Below, piece by piece: positions 6,652-15,107 of a DNA stretch of 32,483 nt. Made by a program: the position numbers and the translations under genes. How positions within the stretch are numbered: position 1 is the first letter of the stretch; every line of letters starts with the position of its first letter. The notes under the pieces were generated by a model. The model was not told where the DNA came from. It made no database searches and saw only the letters and a program-made list of their open reading frames with translations. Origin of the DNA: JBCBWG01 sp039186015 (GTDB taxonomy: Bacteria > Pseudomonadota > Alphaproteobacteria > Rhizobiales > Hyphomicrobiaceae); the NCBI GenBank assembly GCA_039186015.1, contig JBCDAH010000047.1:1-32483 (forward strand). The letters are read 5' to 3'.

Positions 6652-9600
6652 GCTGCAAATTCCCCTTCGGCGGTTTCGGCATGAATGCCTTCAAGTCTGT
6701 CTTCGAGTTCGTCCCCGGCTTCGCGGAGCGCATTCAAGGTCTCTTCATCGGGAGACCAGTAACTGCGGGCAGACGCCTCGATCAGACGATTTGCGACCTT
6801 TGCGGAGGCTGCCGGATTAAGCTCCGCCAACCGTGCGCGCATGTCGGGATCGAGAACGTAGGTCTGGGTGAGCTGCTGGTAGATCCCCGGTGCGACCTGG
6901 CCGGTGGTTGCTGACCAGCCCATGGTGTTTGTCACCATCGCCTCGATCTGACGAACGCCTTCGTAGCCGTGCGCCAGCATCCCCTCGTACCATTTCGGAT
7001 TGAGTGCGCGCGTCCGCGTCTCAAGTGCGACTTGCTCGGACAACGTGCGAACGTGGCCTTTGCCGCGGGTCTGGTCGCCGATGTAGACCGAGATTGCCGC
7101 GCCGCGCTCACGTTCCGCCGCCCGCGAAATGCCGCCGAGCGTGTCGAAGTAGTGATCAATCGTTGTGACGCCAAGCTCGATCGATTCCAGGTTCTGGTAG
7201 GCCAGATCAATCTGGCCAAGGACAGACTTCATCACGTCTGTTTGCTGCGTGGGCTTGCCCGACGTGTTGTAGGCAAAGGACTTTCTGCGCGCGAAGACAT
7301 CTGCGATTTCGTCTTCGTCTTCCCACGTGGCATCTTCGATCAAGTGGTTGACGTTCGAGCCGTACGCACCGTCCGCGTTCGAGAACACGCGAAGCGCTGC
7401 CGTTTCGAGGTCGCAGTCATTTTCGGCCGCGTAGGCGAGTGCGTGCTTGCGGATGAAATTCTGCGTTGGCGGTTCATCGGCCTGTGCGGCAAGCAAAGCG
7501 GCTTCGGCCAGCAACTTGGTCTGTAATGGCAAAAGGTCTCGGAAAATGCCCGACAACGTGACCATGACGTCAATCCGTGGTCGCGACAGCCTTTCAGCCG
7601 GAATGAGCTGTGCGCCACACAGGCGGCCGTAGGCGTCAAAGCGCGGTTCGGCGCCCATCAGCGCGAGCACCTGGCCGATCGGTCCACCTTCGGATTTGAG
7701 GTTGTCAGTTCCCCAAAGGACGAACGCAATCGTCTCAGGGATGCGGCCGGACTCAGCGACGTGGCGTGCAACCAAACGGTCCGCTTGTTCGGCACCGTCC
7801 TTGAGGGCAAAGGCACTTGGCATGCGGAACGGATCAAATCCATGAATGTTCCGGCCGGTCGGCAAGATATCTGTTGTCCGAACGAGGTCGCCGCTCGGGC
7901 TTGGCGGAACAAACCGGCCGTCGAGTGCGTGGATGATTGCGTCAATCTCCGCGTTCGCGCTCAGTTTTTCCGCGGTTGCTGCGAGTTCCGAGAAGGCATC
8001 ACGGAGCTGCGACGTCGGCCGTAATCCACTCGCCGTCATCGCGTCGTTGGCTGTTTTGCCCGCGGCGAGTGCTGCAAATGCTGCCGGGTCGCATGAGCCG
8101 ATCGGGCCCACAGCAGCGATCGCAGCCAGCATGTCGGCCAGTGCGTCGCCTGACATGCCCTGGCCGGCGATGTGCATGCCCGTCGGGATCAGCGTATGCT
8201 CCAATTCCATCAGAGCATCATTGACGGACATGATCTCGGCAAAAGACTCGCTCGTCCATTCCGGTTCGACTTCGGCGAGATCGAACTCTGCGGCTTGTGC
8301 CTGGATCAATGGTGCGAGCCGGGTGCGCTCGGCTTCGTTCTCCGGTGGCAGTTCCCGCCAGCGCGCCAACGACGCCTTGAGATCGAACAACCCTTTGTAC
8401 AGACCCGCTTGCGTAATGGCCGGCGTCAGGTAACTCACCAGCGTCGCGGAGGCACGCCGCTTGGCGATCGCGCCCTCCGATGGGTTGTTCGCCGCGTACA
8501 AGTAGATGTTTGGCAGATCACCAATGAGGCGATCCGGCCAGCACGCGTTAGACAGCGCTGTCTGTTTGCCGGGCATGAACTCCAACGCCCCATGAGTCCC
8601 AAAATGGAGGACTGCGTGTGCGCCGAAGTCTTCGCGGAGATACCGGTAAAACGCTGAAAATGCATGCGTTGGTGCGAACGACTTTTCGAACAACAGGCGC
8701 ATCGGATCGCCCTCGTACCCGAAGGCCGGCTGTACGCCGACGAAGACATCTCCGAACGTCGCACCGAGGACGAGAATGTCGGATCCAAGCGCTTGCTGCC
8801 GTCCAGGCGCCGGTCCCCACTGTGCCTCGATCTCGGACAGGTGAGGCTCGCGGCGAACGTGATCATCGGCACTTATGCGGGCATGCACGTTCGCAGGGGT
8901 GCCGTACATTTGCGCGTTGCCGCCAATGATCCGCTCGCGCAGTTCATCCGCAGTTGCCGGAAGGTCGACGGTGTAGCCGGCGTGAGCCAGCCCGCGGAGC
9001 GTTGCCAACAACGACTCGTAAACGGACAGGAACGCTGCGGTCCCAACCGCGCCGCCATTCGGCGGAAAATTGAAAAGCACGATACCGATTTTGCGGTTTT
9101 CTCGCGGCGTAGTGCGTAGCGCGATCAGCTTCGCAACGCGCGCCGCGAGCATGTCTGCGCGCTCCAAATGAGGCTGCATATCACATGCGTTGAGCTGCGG
9201 TCGCCCACCTGCGTGGGCAGTCACTGATGCCGGCACCTCGCCACCTGCACGGCCGCCGTACAGCATGCTTCCAGTTGCGCCGTCGAGTTCCGGAATCGCG
9301 ACCATGATTGTCGCTTCGACCGGAAGCAGGCCACGGTCAGAGGACTGCCACTGATCCAGAGTCTGAAACTCAATCGCCTGCGCTGCAATGTAGGGAACAT
9401 CGAGCTCGGTCAATGTCGCCGCGGCGGCTTCCGCATCGTTGTAGGCAGGGCCGCCCACGAGCGAGAACCCGGTCAGGGACACCAAGGCGTCAACAACCGG
9501 CGATTCATCCCGTTTCAGGAACCGCTCGATTGCGGGCCTGGCGTCGAGGCCGCAGGCGAAAACGGGCAATGCATTCATGCCGCGCGCTTCAATCGCGGAG

Positions 9601-10418
9601 ATCACACCGTCGTAGTGGCTTGCATTTCCGGCAAGAAGGTAGGACCGCATGACGATAATGCCGACCGTCGGCTTGGCCGGATCGTGTCGACAGATCAGCG
9701 CATCAGGGTCGCTCGACAAACGCTCAGGCAGTGCCGGATGATAAATCCCGACTTCCGGGTATGTCACCGGTGGTTCCGCTGTGAGCTGACCTCTGAGTTC
9801 CGCTCTTGGGCCACTCGCGTAGCGATTGACCAGATGGCGGATCAGGTTCGCGAAGTTCTCATCCGAACCCGCCAGCCAGTACTGCATCGTGATGAAGTAG
9901 GCCCGCAAGTCCTGAGCTGTGCCTGGGATGAACCGAAGCAGCCGCGGAATCCGCCGCAGCATCGCCATCTGTTTTTCGCCGGAGCTTCTTGCGGTATTGG
10001 ACCGGCCGCTGCCCTTCAGCCGTTTGAGGAGGCCAAGAATACCTCTGGCCTCTTGACCAAAATCCAGCTGACCCATGCGGGTAAGCTTCATCACTTCGCC
10101 GCTGGACATGAAGCTGATGAATGCGTCGCATCCATCCCGGCGCGCCTGCAATGCAGGCAGGACTGAGCGAATGTGCTCGTCCATAAAGAGCATGGTGGCA
10201 ACGACGATGTCGGCTTCGGCAATGTCCGCCAGGCAGCGCTCGCGCGCATCGGGATCGTCCTGCCAGGTTGCTGTCGCGTGCAGCGCAATGCGAAGCCCGG
10301 GCACGTCAGCTTGAATGGCGTGTTCTGCACGCGCGGCGGCACTCGCCAAATGATTGTCGAGAGTCACAACGACGATGCGGACGGGCGCGTTTTCAGCGCC
10401 CGAAGTGGGCCTTGGCAT
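6648..10418 (-). CDS. bchH: Mg-chelatase subunit H BchH
   Basis: Large porphyrin-binding catalytic subunit of Mg-chelatase. With BchI and BchD it inserts Mg2+ into protoporphyrin IX, the first committed step to bacteriochlorophyll. From ATG 10418 the product has 1256 residues, within or slightly above the family range (about 1190-1260). Recognisable stretches are RIVVVTLDNHL at the start, HFGTHGALEFMPGKQ near the middle (CobN-family signature), YLYAANNPSEGAIAKRR, and VMVTLSGIFRDLLPLQ in the C-terminal half. The frame is open 39 codons upstream, but that part runs over bchB out of family context. ATG 10418 has GGAG about 10 nt before it and overlaps the end of bchB by 26 nt. The stop overlaps bchL. 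Confidence 0.96.
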   Translation of the reverse strand: MPRPTSGAENAPVRIVVVTLDNHLASAAARAEHAIQADVPGLRIALHATATWQDDPDARERCLADIAEADIVVATMLFMDEHIRSVLPALQARRDGCDAFISFMSSGEVMKLTRMGQLDFGQEARGILGLLKRLKGSGRSNTARSSGEKQMAMLRRIPRLLRFIPGTAQDLRAYFITMQYWLAGSDENFANLIRHLVNRYASGPRAELRGQLTAEPPVTYPEVGIYHPALPERLSSDPDALICRHDPAKPTVGIIVMRSYLLAGNASHYDGVISAIEARGMNALPVFACGLDARPAIERFLKRDESPVVDALVSLTGFSLVGGPAYNDAEAAAATLTELDVPYIAAQAIEFQTLDQWQSSDRGLLPVEATIMVAIPELDGATGSMLYGGRAGGEVPASVTAHAGGRPQLNACDMQPHLERADMLAARVAKLIALRTTPRENRKIGIVLFNFPPNGGAVGTAAFLSVYESLLATLRGLAHAGYTVDLPATADELRERIIGGNAQMYGTPANVHARISADDHVRREPHLSEIEAQWGPAPGRQQALGSDILVLGATFGDVFVGVQPAFGYEGDPMRLLFEKSFAPTHAFSAFYRYLREDFGAHAVLHFGTHGALEFMPGKQTALSNACWPDRLIGDLPNIYLYAANNPSEGAIAKRRASATLVSYLTPAITQAGLYKGLFDLKASLARWRELPPENEAERTRLAPLIQAQAAEFDLAEVEPEWTSESFAEIMSVNDALMELEHTLIPTGMHIAGQGMSGDALADMLAAIAAVGPIGSCDPAAFAALAAGKTANDAMTASGLRPTSQLRDAFSELAATAEKLSANAEIDAIIHALDGRFVPPSPSGDLVRTTDILPTGRNIHGFDPFRMPSAFALKDGAEQADRLVARHVAESGRIPETIAFVLWGTDNLKSEGGPIGQVLALMGAEPRFDAYGRLCGAQLIPAERLSRPRIDVMVTLSGIFRDLLPLQTKLLAEAALLAAQADEPPTQNFIRKHALAYAAENDCDLETAALRVFSNADGAYGSNVNHLIEDATWEDEDEIADVFARRKSFAYNTSGKPTQQTDVMKSVLGQIDLAYQNLESIELGVTTIDHYFDTLGGISRAAERERGAAISVYIGDQTRGKGHVRTLSEQVALETRTRALNPKWYEGMLAHGYEGVRQIEAMVTNTMGWSATTGQVAPGIYQQLTQTYVLDPDMRARLAELNPAASAKVANRLIEASARSYWSPDEETLNALREAGDELEDRLEGIHAETAEGEFAA

Positions 10419-11988
10419 CGTAGAGAGTCTCCACAGTGATAAGTTCGACGCCTTGCATCCGAGCAAAGCTCTCAGTGTTTCGTCGTGCCTTGCCGCGCAC
10501 AAAAAACGGGATGCGCTTGAGTTCCGATTCCGCATCGTCGCTCCATGACACGGTGATCAGCGCGTCGGCCGATGCCGCATTGGCTTCAAGCTCCAGGGGC
10601 GCCTGAGATGTGTCAGCGGGCCGGTCCGCGTGCCCGGCTGCGTGGGCATGCAGATGCGATGGCAAGGTCGATTCATTGAACTCGAAGTCGTCCCGGAACA
10701 TTGTCAGGAGATGTTCTTCGAGCCCCATCATCAACGGATGAACCCAGGTGTCGAAAATGACGTTGGCGCCCTCGAACCCCATTTGCGGTGCGTAGCGCGC
10801 AGGGAAGTCCTGAACGTGGACCGGTGCTGAAATGACGGCGCAGCTTATGCCGTGCCGTTTCGCGATATGCCGCTCCATCTGCGTGCCAAGCACCAGTTCA
10901 GGCTGCAGGTTTGTGATGGCGTCTTCAACGGCGAGGTAGTCGTCCGTTATGAGTGGTTCGACACCGTAGGTTTTGGCTGCATCGCGGACCTCGCGCGCGC
11001 ACTCCCGCGCATATGTCCCCAGGCCGACAACCTGGAAGCCGAACTCATCCGCGGCGATCCTTGCGGCACCGACAGCATGCGTGCCATCGCCGAATATGAA
11101 AACCCGTTTGCCGGTGAGGTAGTTGCTGTCAACGGATCGCGCATACCAAGGCAAGCGCAGGTCGCGTTCCAATTCCGCAATGTTCGGCTGAACGCCTGTG
11201 AGTTCCGCAACTTCCCGAACGAAGTCTCGCGTTGCGCCAACGCCCATCGGAATTGTCGATGTAAACGGCTGGTTGAACGCGCGCTTGAGCCATGCCGCCG
11301 TCGTCCGACCGATCTCTGAATAGAGCACCACGTTGAAGTCGGCTTGCGGAATGCGGGCAATGTCTGCGACGGTTGCATCAAGCGGCGCTACCACGTTGAT
11401 GGCGACGCCCATCTTGCCAAGCAAACGCGTGATCTCGGTCACGTCATCGCGATGGCGAAACCCAAGTGCCGTTGGTCCAAGAATGTTGCAGGTCGGCTGC
11501 GGTGCCGGCCCGGCATCTTGCGCCGGCATTGTCTCACTCTGCGGCTGGGCCGATACGACACCGCGCACAAGCTGATAGAGCGTTTCCGCCGCGCCCCAGT
11601 TCTCCTTTTTTGAATAGGAGGGCAGTTCGAGCGGAACGACTGGAATCGGCAATCGCAAAGCGCTGGCCAGTCCACCGGGGTCATCCTGGATGAGTTCGGC
11701 GGTGCACGATGAACCGACCAGCATAAGGTCCGGTTGAAAACGCTCGTGGGCATCGCGCACAGCCTGCTGGAAGAGTTCAGCTGTATCGCTTCCAAGGTCA
11801 CGCGCTTGAAACGTCGTATATGTGACTGGCGGGCGTACATCGCGCCGCTCGATCATCGTGAACAGCAGGTCCGCATAGGTATCGCCCTGCGGTGCGTGGA
11901 GCACATAGTGCACACCTTTCATGCCGGTGGCGATACGCATCGCGCCGACATGTGGCGGGCCCTCGTATGTCCACATGGTCAGTTCCAT
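10393..11988 (-). CDS. bchB: Dark-operative protochlorophyllide reductase subunit BchB
   Basis: BchB pairs with BchN in the catalytic heterotetramer (NifD/K-like) that reduces protochlorophyllide. The 531-residue product starts with the hallmark TMWTYEGPPHVGAMRIATGMKG. It contains LMLVGSSCTAELIQDDPGG, with the conserved Cys region of the family, FNVVLYSEIGRTTAAWL, and LVLGTQMERHIAKRHGI. The last 50 residues form the small C-terminal domain typical of BchB/ChlB, including KRIPFFVRGKARRNTE and ending in YDAKAHFG. A His/Ala-rich linker (HLHAHAAGHA) joins it to the core. ATG 11988 begins 4 nt after the bchN stop. The 3' end runs into bchH. Confidence 0.96.
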   Translation of the reverse strand: MELTMWTYEGPPHVGAMRIATGMKGVHYVLHAPQGDTYADLLFTMIERRDVRPPVTYTTFQARDLGSDTAELFQQAVRDAHERFQPDLMLVGSSCTAELIQDDPGGLASALRLPIPVVPLELPSYSKKENWGAAETLYQLVRGVVSAQPQSETMPAQDAGPAPQPTCNILGPTALGFRHRDDVTEITRLLGKMGVAINVVAPLDATVADIARIPQADFNVVLYSEIGRTTAAWLKRAFNQPFTSTIPMGVGATRDFVREVAELTGVQPNIAELERDLRLPWYARSVDSNYLTGKRVFIFGDGTHAVGAARIAADEFGFQVVGLGTYARECAREVRDAAKTYGVEPLITDDYLAVEDAITNLQPELVLGTQMERHIAKRHGISCAVISAPVHVQDFPARYAPQMGFEGANVIFDTWVHPLMMGLEEHLLTMFRDDFEFNESTLPSHLHAHAAGHADRPADTSQAPLELEANAASADALITVSWSDDAESELKRIPFFVRGKARRNTESFARMQGVELITVETLYDAKAHFGR

Positions 11989-11992
11989 CCGC

Positions 11993-13306
11993 TTACACCT
12001 TTAAGGCCTGGCGCCGGACAAGTGGGCGTACAAAGAGTTCGGCAAGATCGCCGGCCTGCTCAAAGCCGTGGATCGGTGAGAACAGCAACTCGATCGACCA
12101 TTTGGTTGCGATCCCTTCGGCTTCGAGGGGGTTAGCGAGCCCAAGTCCACAAACGACAATGTCCGGATTGGCCGCGCGACAACGGTCGAGCTGGCGGTCA
12201 ACGTCCTGGCCCTCGCTGAGCACGACGTCCGGTGTCAGAAGGTCGAGTTCGCGCGCAAGAATCTGTCGGTTCAGATAGGGTGTGCCGACTTCGGTCAGTT
12301 TGACGTTGAGTTCGCGCGACAGAAATCGTGCCAGCGGAATCTCCAGCTGACTGTCTGGGAAGAAAAACAGAGTCTTGTCCTGCAAAATCTCCCGATAGCG
12401 AGACAGGGATCGATCCGCCCGGCTGCGGTAGCGCGCCAGAACATTGCGGGCCTCGAGTTCCGACCCACCCATGGCGGTCGCTGCAGCTTCAAACCACTGC
12501 GCTGATCCCTCTGCGCCAAGCGGGAAGGGGGCAAAGACATGTTGTGCGCCACGCTTCGTGAGCGCAATCAGGGTTTCGCCCAGAAACGGTTGAGCAAGAA
12601 GAACACGTGTTGACGGCCCGACCGCCGGCAGTTCCGTGCTGCGCCGCGGCGGAAGAAAATCAAATCGCGAGATCCCAAGCTCTGAGAAGATCCGCCGAAA
12701 CTGCTCTTCAACGATATCCGGCAATGCGCCAACGACGAGCAACGACGAGGGCGCCTGCGCGTCCGCGACCGGAAGATGCGGAACGAGTGCGGCGAGACAC
12801 GAATCTTCGCCCTGGGTGAAGGTCGTTTCGATGCCGCTGCCGGTGTAGTTGACGACCCGGACCGCAGGCATGTGGCTCTGGTTCAGCCGTTGTGCAGCGC
12901 GGTGGAGATCCAGCTTGATGACTTCCGACGGGCATGACCCGACAAGGAAGAGCATGCGGATTTCCGGACGACGTTCCAGGAGGCGTCCAACAACCCGGTC
13001 GAGTTCTTCATTCACGTCAGCCAGGCCAGCCAGGTCCTTCTCGCCGATGATTGCCGTAGCGAATCGCGGCTCGGCAAAAATCATGACACCCGCCGCCGAT
13101 TGCATCAGGTGGGCACAGGTGCGAGAGCCGACGATCAAAAAGAAGGCGTCGGGGATTTTACGGTGTAGCCAGACAATACTTGTGAGACCGCAAAAAACCT
13201 CACGTTGGCCCCGCTGTTTCAGGACATCGCGGTCTGATGGTTTCGAGCAGCCCTTCATATTGGGTGCGTTGGGCGCGGCCTGCGCCTGAGTTTCGGAAGC
13301 CGTCAT
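11993..13306 (-). CDS. bchN: Dark-operative protochlorophyllide reductase subunit BchN
   Basis: Partner of BchB in the NB component. It supplies three Cys ligands of the 4Fe-4S cluster and most of the substrate pocket. From ATG 13306 the product is 437 residues. Three Cys match the ligand contexts of the family: about 39 (REVFCGLTS), 64 (GSRTCAHLMQ) and 125 (LVGSCPSEVIKLD). Other family blocks are NYTGSGIETTFTQGEDSCL, FFFPDSQLEIPLARFL and SPIHGFEQAGDLAELF. The frame is open for 45 more codons upstream, but that stretch overlies bchF and is Arg-rich shadow sequence. ATG 13306 overlaps the bchF stop as ATGA. Confidence 0.96.
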   Translation of the reverse strand: MTASETQAQAAPNAPNMKGCSKPSDRDVLKQRGQREVFCGLTSIVWLHRKIPDAFFLIVGSRTCAHLMQSAAGVMIFAEPRFATAIIGEKDLAGLADVNEELDRVVGRLLERRPEIRMLFLVGSCPSEVIKLDLHRAAQRLNQSHMPAVRVVNYTGSGIETTFTQGEDSCLAALVPHLPVADAQAPSSLLVVGALPDIVEEQFRRIFSELGISRFDFLPPRRSTELPAVGPSTRVLLAQPFLGETLIALTKRGAQHVFAPFPLGAEGSAQWFEAAATAMGGSELEARNVLARYRSRADRSLSRYREILQDKTLFFFPDSQLEIPLARFLSRELNVKLTEVGTPYLNRQILARELDLLTPDVVLSEGQDVDRQLDRCRAANPDIVVCGLGLANPLEAEGIATKWSIELLFSPIHGFEQAGDLAELFVRPLVRRQALKV

Positions 13307-13815
13307 CGCATGGCCTCCGCGAAGTTTGGATCCGGAGCCCCGTCGGTCAGCGCAACATGCTCCAGCCGCGCGGTGCGGAGCTTCAGTAAGAACTGGCCGG
13401 CGTTGATGACGTAGGCGGCGTAAGCTGCGAGCGCGAGCCACATCAGGGTGTAGGTGTCACCAAGACCGAAGCCGAGGCCGACCAGATAGGCCGTGTGCAA
13501 CACCAGAACCAGCATGCTGAACACATCTTCCCAGAAGAAGGGTTCAGCAAACAGGAACCGCCCGAAAACCACTTTCTCCCAGATCGAGCCGGTGATCATG
13601 ATGGCATAGAGCAACAGGGTCTTCACGACGATCGACACGTGGGCCGCCAGAGCACCGTCACCCGTTGCCAGAAACCGGACGACCAGAACCACGCTGATCA
13701 AGAAGACGACGAACTGCAACGGCGCAAGCACGCCTTGGATCGTTGTCCAGATGGATTGATCCCGCCTGCTGCGCTGTTCAGGCGTGTACAGCGGTTTTGG
13801 TTTTTCGTGGTTCAT
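13303..13815 (-). CDS. bchF: 3-vinyl bacteriochlorophyllide hydratase BchF
   Basis: Hydrates the C3 vinyl group to 3-hydroxyethyl on the way to bacteriochlorophyllide a. The 170-residue membrane protein begins with the family-like LYTPEQRSRRDQSIW followed by TIQGVLAPLQFVVFLISV. It has about four membrane segments (35-55, 70-90, 100-120, 130-150) and contains ITGSIWEKVVFGRFLFAEPFFWEDVFSML, a conserved BchF block. It is the first gene of the long leftward unit. The upstream region carries a consensus PpsR/CrtJ box overlapping a likely -35, so it is probably repressed by the PpsR encoded 1.3 kb away. Confidence 0.95.
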   Translation of the reverse strand: MNHEKPKPLYTPEQRSRRDQSIWTTIQGVLAPLQFVVFLISVVLVVRFLATGDGALAAHVSIVVKTLLLYAIMITGSIWEKVVFGRFLFAEPFFWEDVFSMLVLVLHTAYLVGLGFGLGDTYTLMWLALAAYAAYVINAGQFLLKLRTARLEHVALTDGAPDPNFAEAMR

Positions 13816-13861
13816 AACACTTGCGCCCGCTGCTCGATGTCACGTCCACCTGTCCATTGAT

Positions 13862-13883
13862 TTGGTCATTTCAAAGTGACCAA
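13862..13883. repeat. 7-bp inverted repeat in the bchF leader
   Basis: TTGGTCA and TGACCAA are perfect inverted arms separated by 8 nt. The repeat lies between the predicted bchF -10 and the bchF start codon, so it would be near the 5' end of the mRNA or act as an operator. A related but imperfect sequence, CTGGTCATTCGAAATCAG, lies at 14041-14058. The binding factor is unknown. Confidence 0.5.
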
Positions 13884-13917
13884 CATTTTTGACAGAGTAG
13901 GTCTGGCGCGTGACGAG

Positions 13918-13935
13918 TGTCAAACAAATTGGACA
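13918..13935. promoter_or_regulatory. PpsR/CrtJ box (perfect TGTC-N10-GACA) at the bchF promoter
   Basis: The sequence TGTCAAACAAATTGGACA fits the established PpsR/CrtJ palindrome TGT-N12-ACA exactly. Read leftward, one end gives TTGACA, a consensus -35, with a -10-like hexamer 18 nt beyond. Repressor bound here would block sigma-70 polymerase at bchF. PpsR itself is encoded nearby. Confidence 0.8.
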
Positions 13936-14138
13936 AAAAAATTTACTTGAGAGGTTGACACATGCATGCCAAGGTCCGGTCGGTGATCGAATTTAGTCGC
14001 CCAGATCCATTGAGCACTGATCTCCGTAGCTCTGTTCAAGCTGGTCATTCGAAATCAGCGAGTTATCGGAGGAAGCGAGCCTCTTAATCTAAGCGCAGAT
14101 TTTGGCGCTGTGGGAGGACTCAGGCGCAGGTGGGTGTG

Positions 14139-15020
14139 ATGAAGTTCGAACGACAGTCTCAACCGCCACCGGATCCCGAGCCGTCAAGCCGACCATCCGC
14201 AAAGATGGATGCGATTAGCGATGGCGCTGCAGGGCCAAGACGAAGACCCCAAAATTCTGACATTAGACGCATTGTGGATGCTGAGATCATCCCACGACTG
14301 ATGATGCTGCATGGTGCTGGTCTGGCAAAGGACGTGACGCCGAAGCCCCAGCAGAGAGTCGCGCCGTCGCAAGTGTTGGATTTCGCGCGTCTGCTTGTGA
14401 AGGACGATAAGAAGGCTATTCAGGCCTTCATCAAGTCCATGCTGGCACGCGGCTGCACCGTCGAGCGCTTGCTGCTCGAGCTATTCGCGCCGGCTGCGCA
14501 ACAGCTCGGTGTCTGGTGGGAGGACGACAGCGTCGATTTCGTTGACGTTACGATCGGTGCGTCAGCGCTCCATCGTCTCGTTTACGAGTTGCGTCCATCG
14601 CGGACGCTGTCCGGCCAAGGTCGGCAAGGGCGGATCCTGTTTTCGCCGGCGCCAAAGGAGCAGCACACGTTCGGTTTGCTGTTGTTGGGTGAGTACTTTG
14701 TTGCTCGCGGTTGGGAAGTTGCGAGTATATACACCTATGATGAGGCGGAGTTCGGAGACCTGCTCTCGTCGGAGCACTGGGATTTCATTGGTTTCTCTTT
14801 GGCGAGCGCGGGCTTGATCGATGAGCTTGCAACGGCTATCGAGCGAAGCCGCAGAATGTCACGTAACTTGTCTGTAAAGGTTCTAGTCGGCGGATCAGCC
14901 TGTATTGATGATCCCAACATCCTAAGAAAATCAGGCGCGGACTTTTCGGCGGGTGCTCCCTCGGATGCAGTCGCTTATTGCAAGTCGGTGCGCTCCGGGG
15001 AGGGCGTGAAACCAAACTGA
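14139..15020 (+). CDS. aerR: AerR/PpaA, B12-binding antirepressor of PpsR
   Basis: Regulator that binds cobalamin and, in Rhodobacter, interacts with CrtJ/PpsR to change its DNA binding according to light and redox state. The 293-residue product has a disordered Pro/Arg-rich N-terminus (1-40) and a helical B12-cap part with the motif LGVWWEDDSVDFVDVTIG (about 123-140). A B12-binding Rossmann part has SPAPKEQHTFG, whose His (about 176) would be the cobalt ligand, and a GGSA motif (VLVGGSACI) late in the domain. ATG 14139 is chosen since AGGTGG precedes it. GTG 14130 (3 codons upstream, after GGGAGGA) is a real alternative, and AerR in R. capsulatus is known in long and short forms. The stop lies inside the first copy of a tandem repeat before ppsR. 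Position between bchF and ppsR is typical. Confidence 0.9.
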   Translation: MKFERQSQPPPDPEPSSRPSAKMDAISDGAAGPRRRPQNSDIRRIVDAEIIPRLMMLHGAGLAKDVTPKPQQRVAPSQVLDFARLLVKDDKKAIQAFIKSMLARGCTVERLLLELFAPAAQQLGVWWEDDSVDFVDVTIGASALHRLVYELRPSRTLSGQGRQGRILFSPAPKEQHTFGLLLLGEYFVARGWEVASIYTYDEAEFGDLLSSEHWDFIGFSLASAGLIDELATAIERSRRMSRNLSVKVLVGGSACIDDPNILRKSGADFSAGAPSDAVAYCKSVRSGEGVKPN

Positions 15021-15055
15021 GCAGAATTGGTCACTTAACTGAGCAGAATCAGTCA
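15015..15055. repeat. Tandem direct repeat between aerR and ppsR
   Basis: Two 19-nt copies (15015-15033 and 15037-15055) differ at two positions and have a period of 22 nt. Each reads AACTGAGCAGAAT, then TG or CA, then GTCA. The aerR stop codon is in the first copy. The period is about two helical turns, which suits binding of a protein on one face of the DNA, but slippage duplication is equally possible. Confidence 0.75.
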
Positions 15056-15107
15056 GTATCGGGTTGCTTCTGGAGTTTAACCTTCACTCACGGGCGGACG
15101 TGCAGTC

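Larger units (their letters stand above)
13816..14138. promoter_or_regulatory. Divergent bchF / aerR control region
   Basis: This 323-nt stretch has no gene and separates the leftward bchF unit from rightward aerR. It holds, from left to right, an inverted repeat near the bchF start (13862-13883), a leftward promoter candidate (-10-like TACTCT read on the minus strand at 13894-13899, 18 nt from TTGACA at 13918-13923), and one perfect PpsR/CrtJ box (13918-13935). Right of the box an A/T-rich patch contains TTGACA at 13957-13962 reading rightward, without a convincing -10. The rest up to aerR shows no clear motif. Confidence 0.6.

Noticed and set aside
10419..10535. Upstream extension of the bchH frame by 39 codons
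   Set aside because: It runs antiparallel to nothing but over bchB codons in another frame. Family sequence starts only after ATG 10418.
13307..13441. Upstream extension of the bchN frame by 45 codons
   Set aside because: It overlies bchF, is Arg-rich shadow sequence, and the ATG at 13306 overlaps the bchF stop as expected.
13957..13962. TTGACA as a rightward aerR promoter
   Set aside because: No acceptable -10 hexamer lies 16-18 nt downstream, so it is not called as a promoter.
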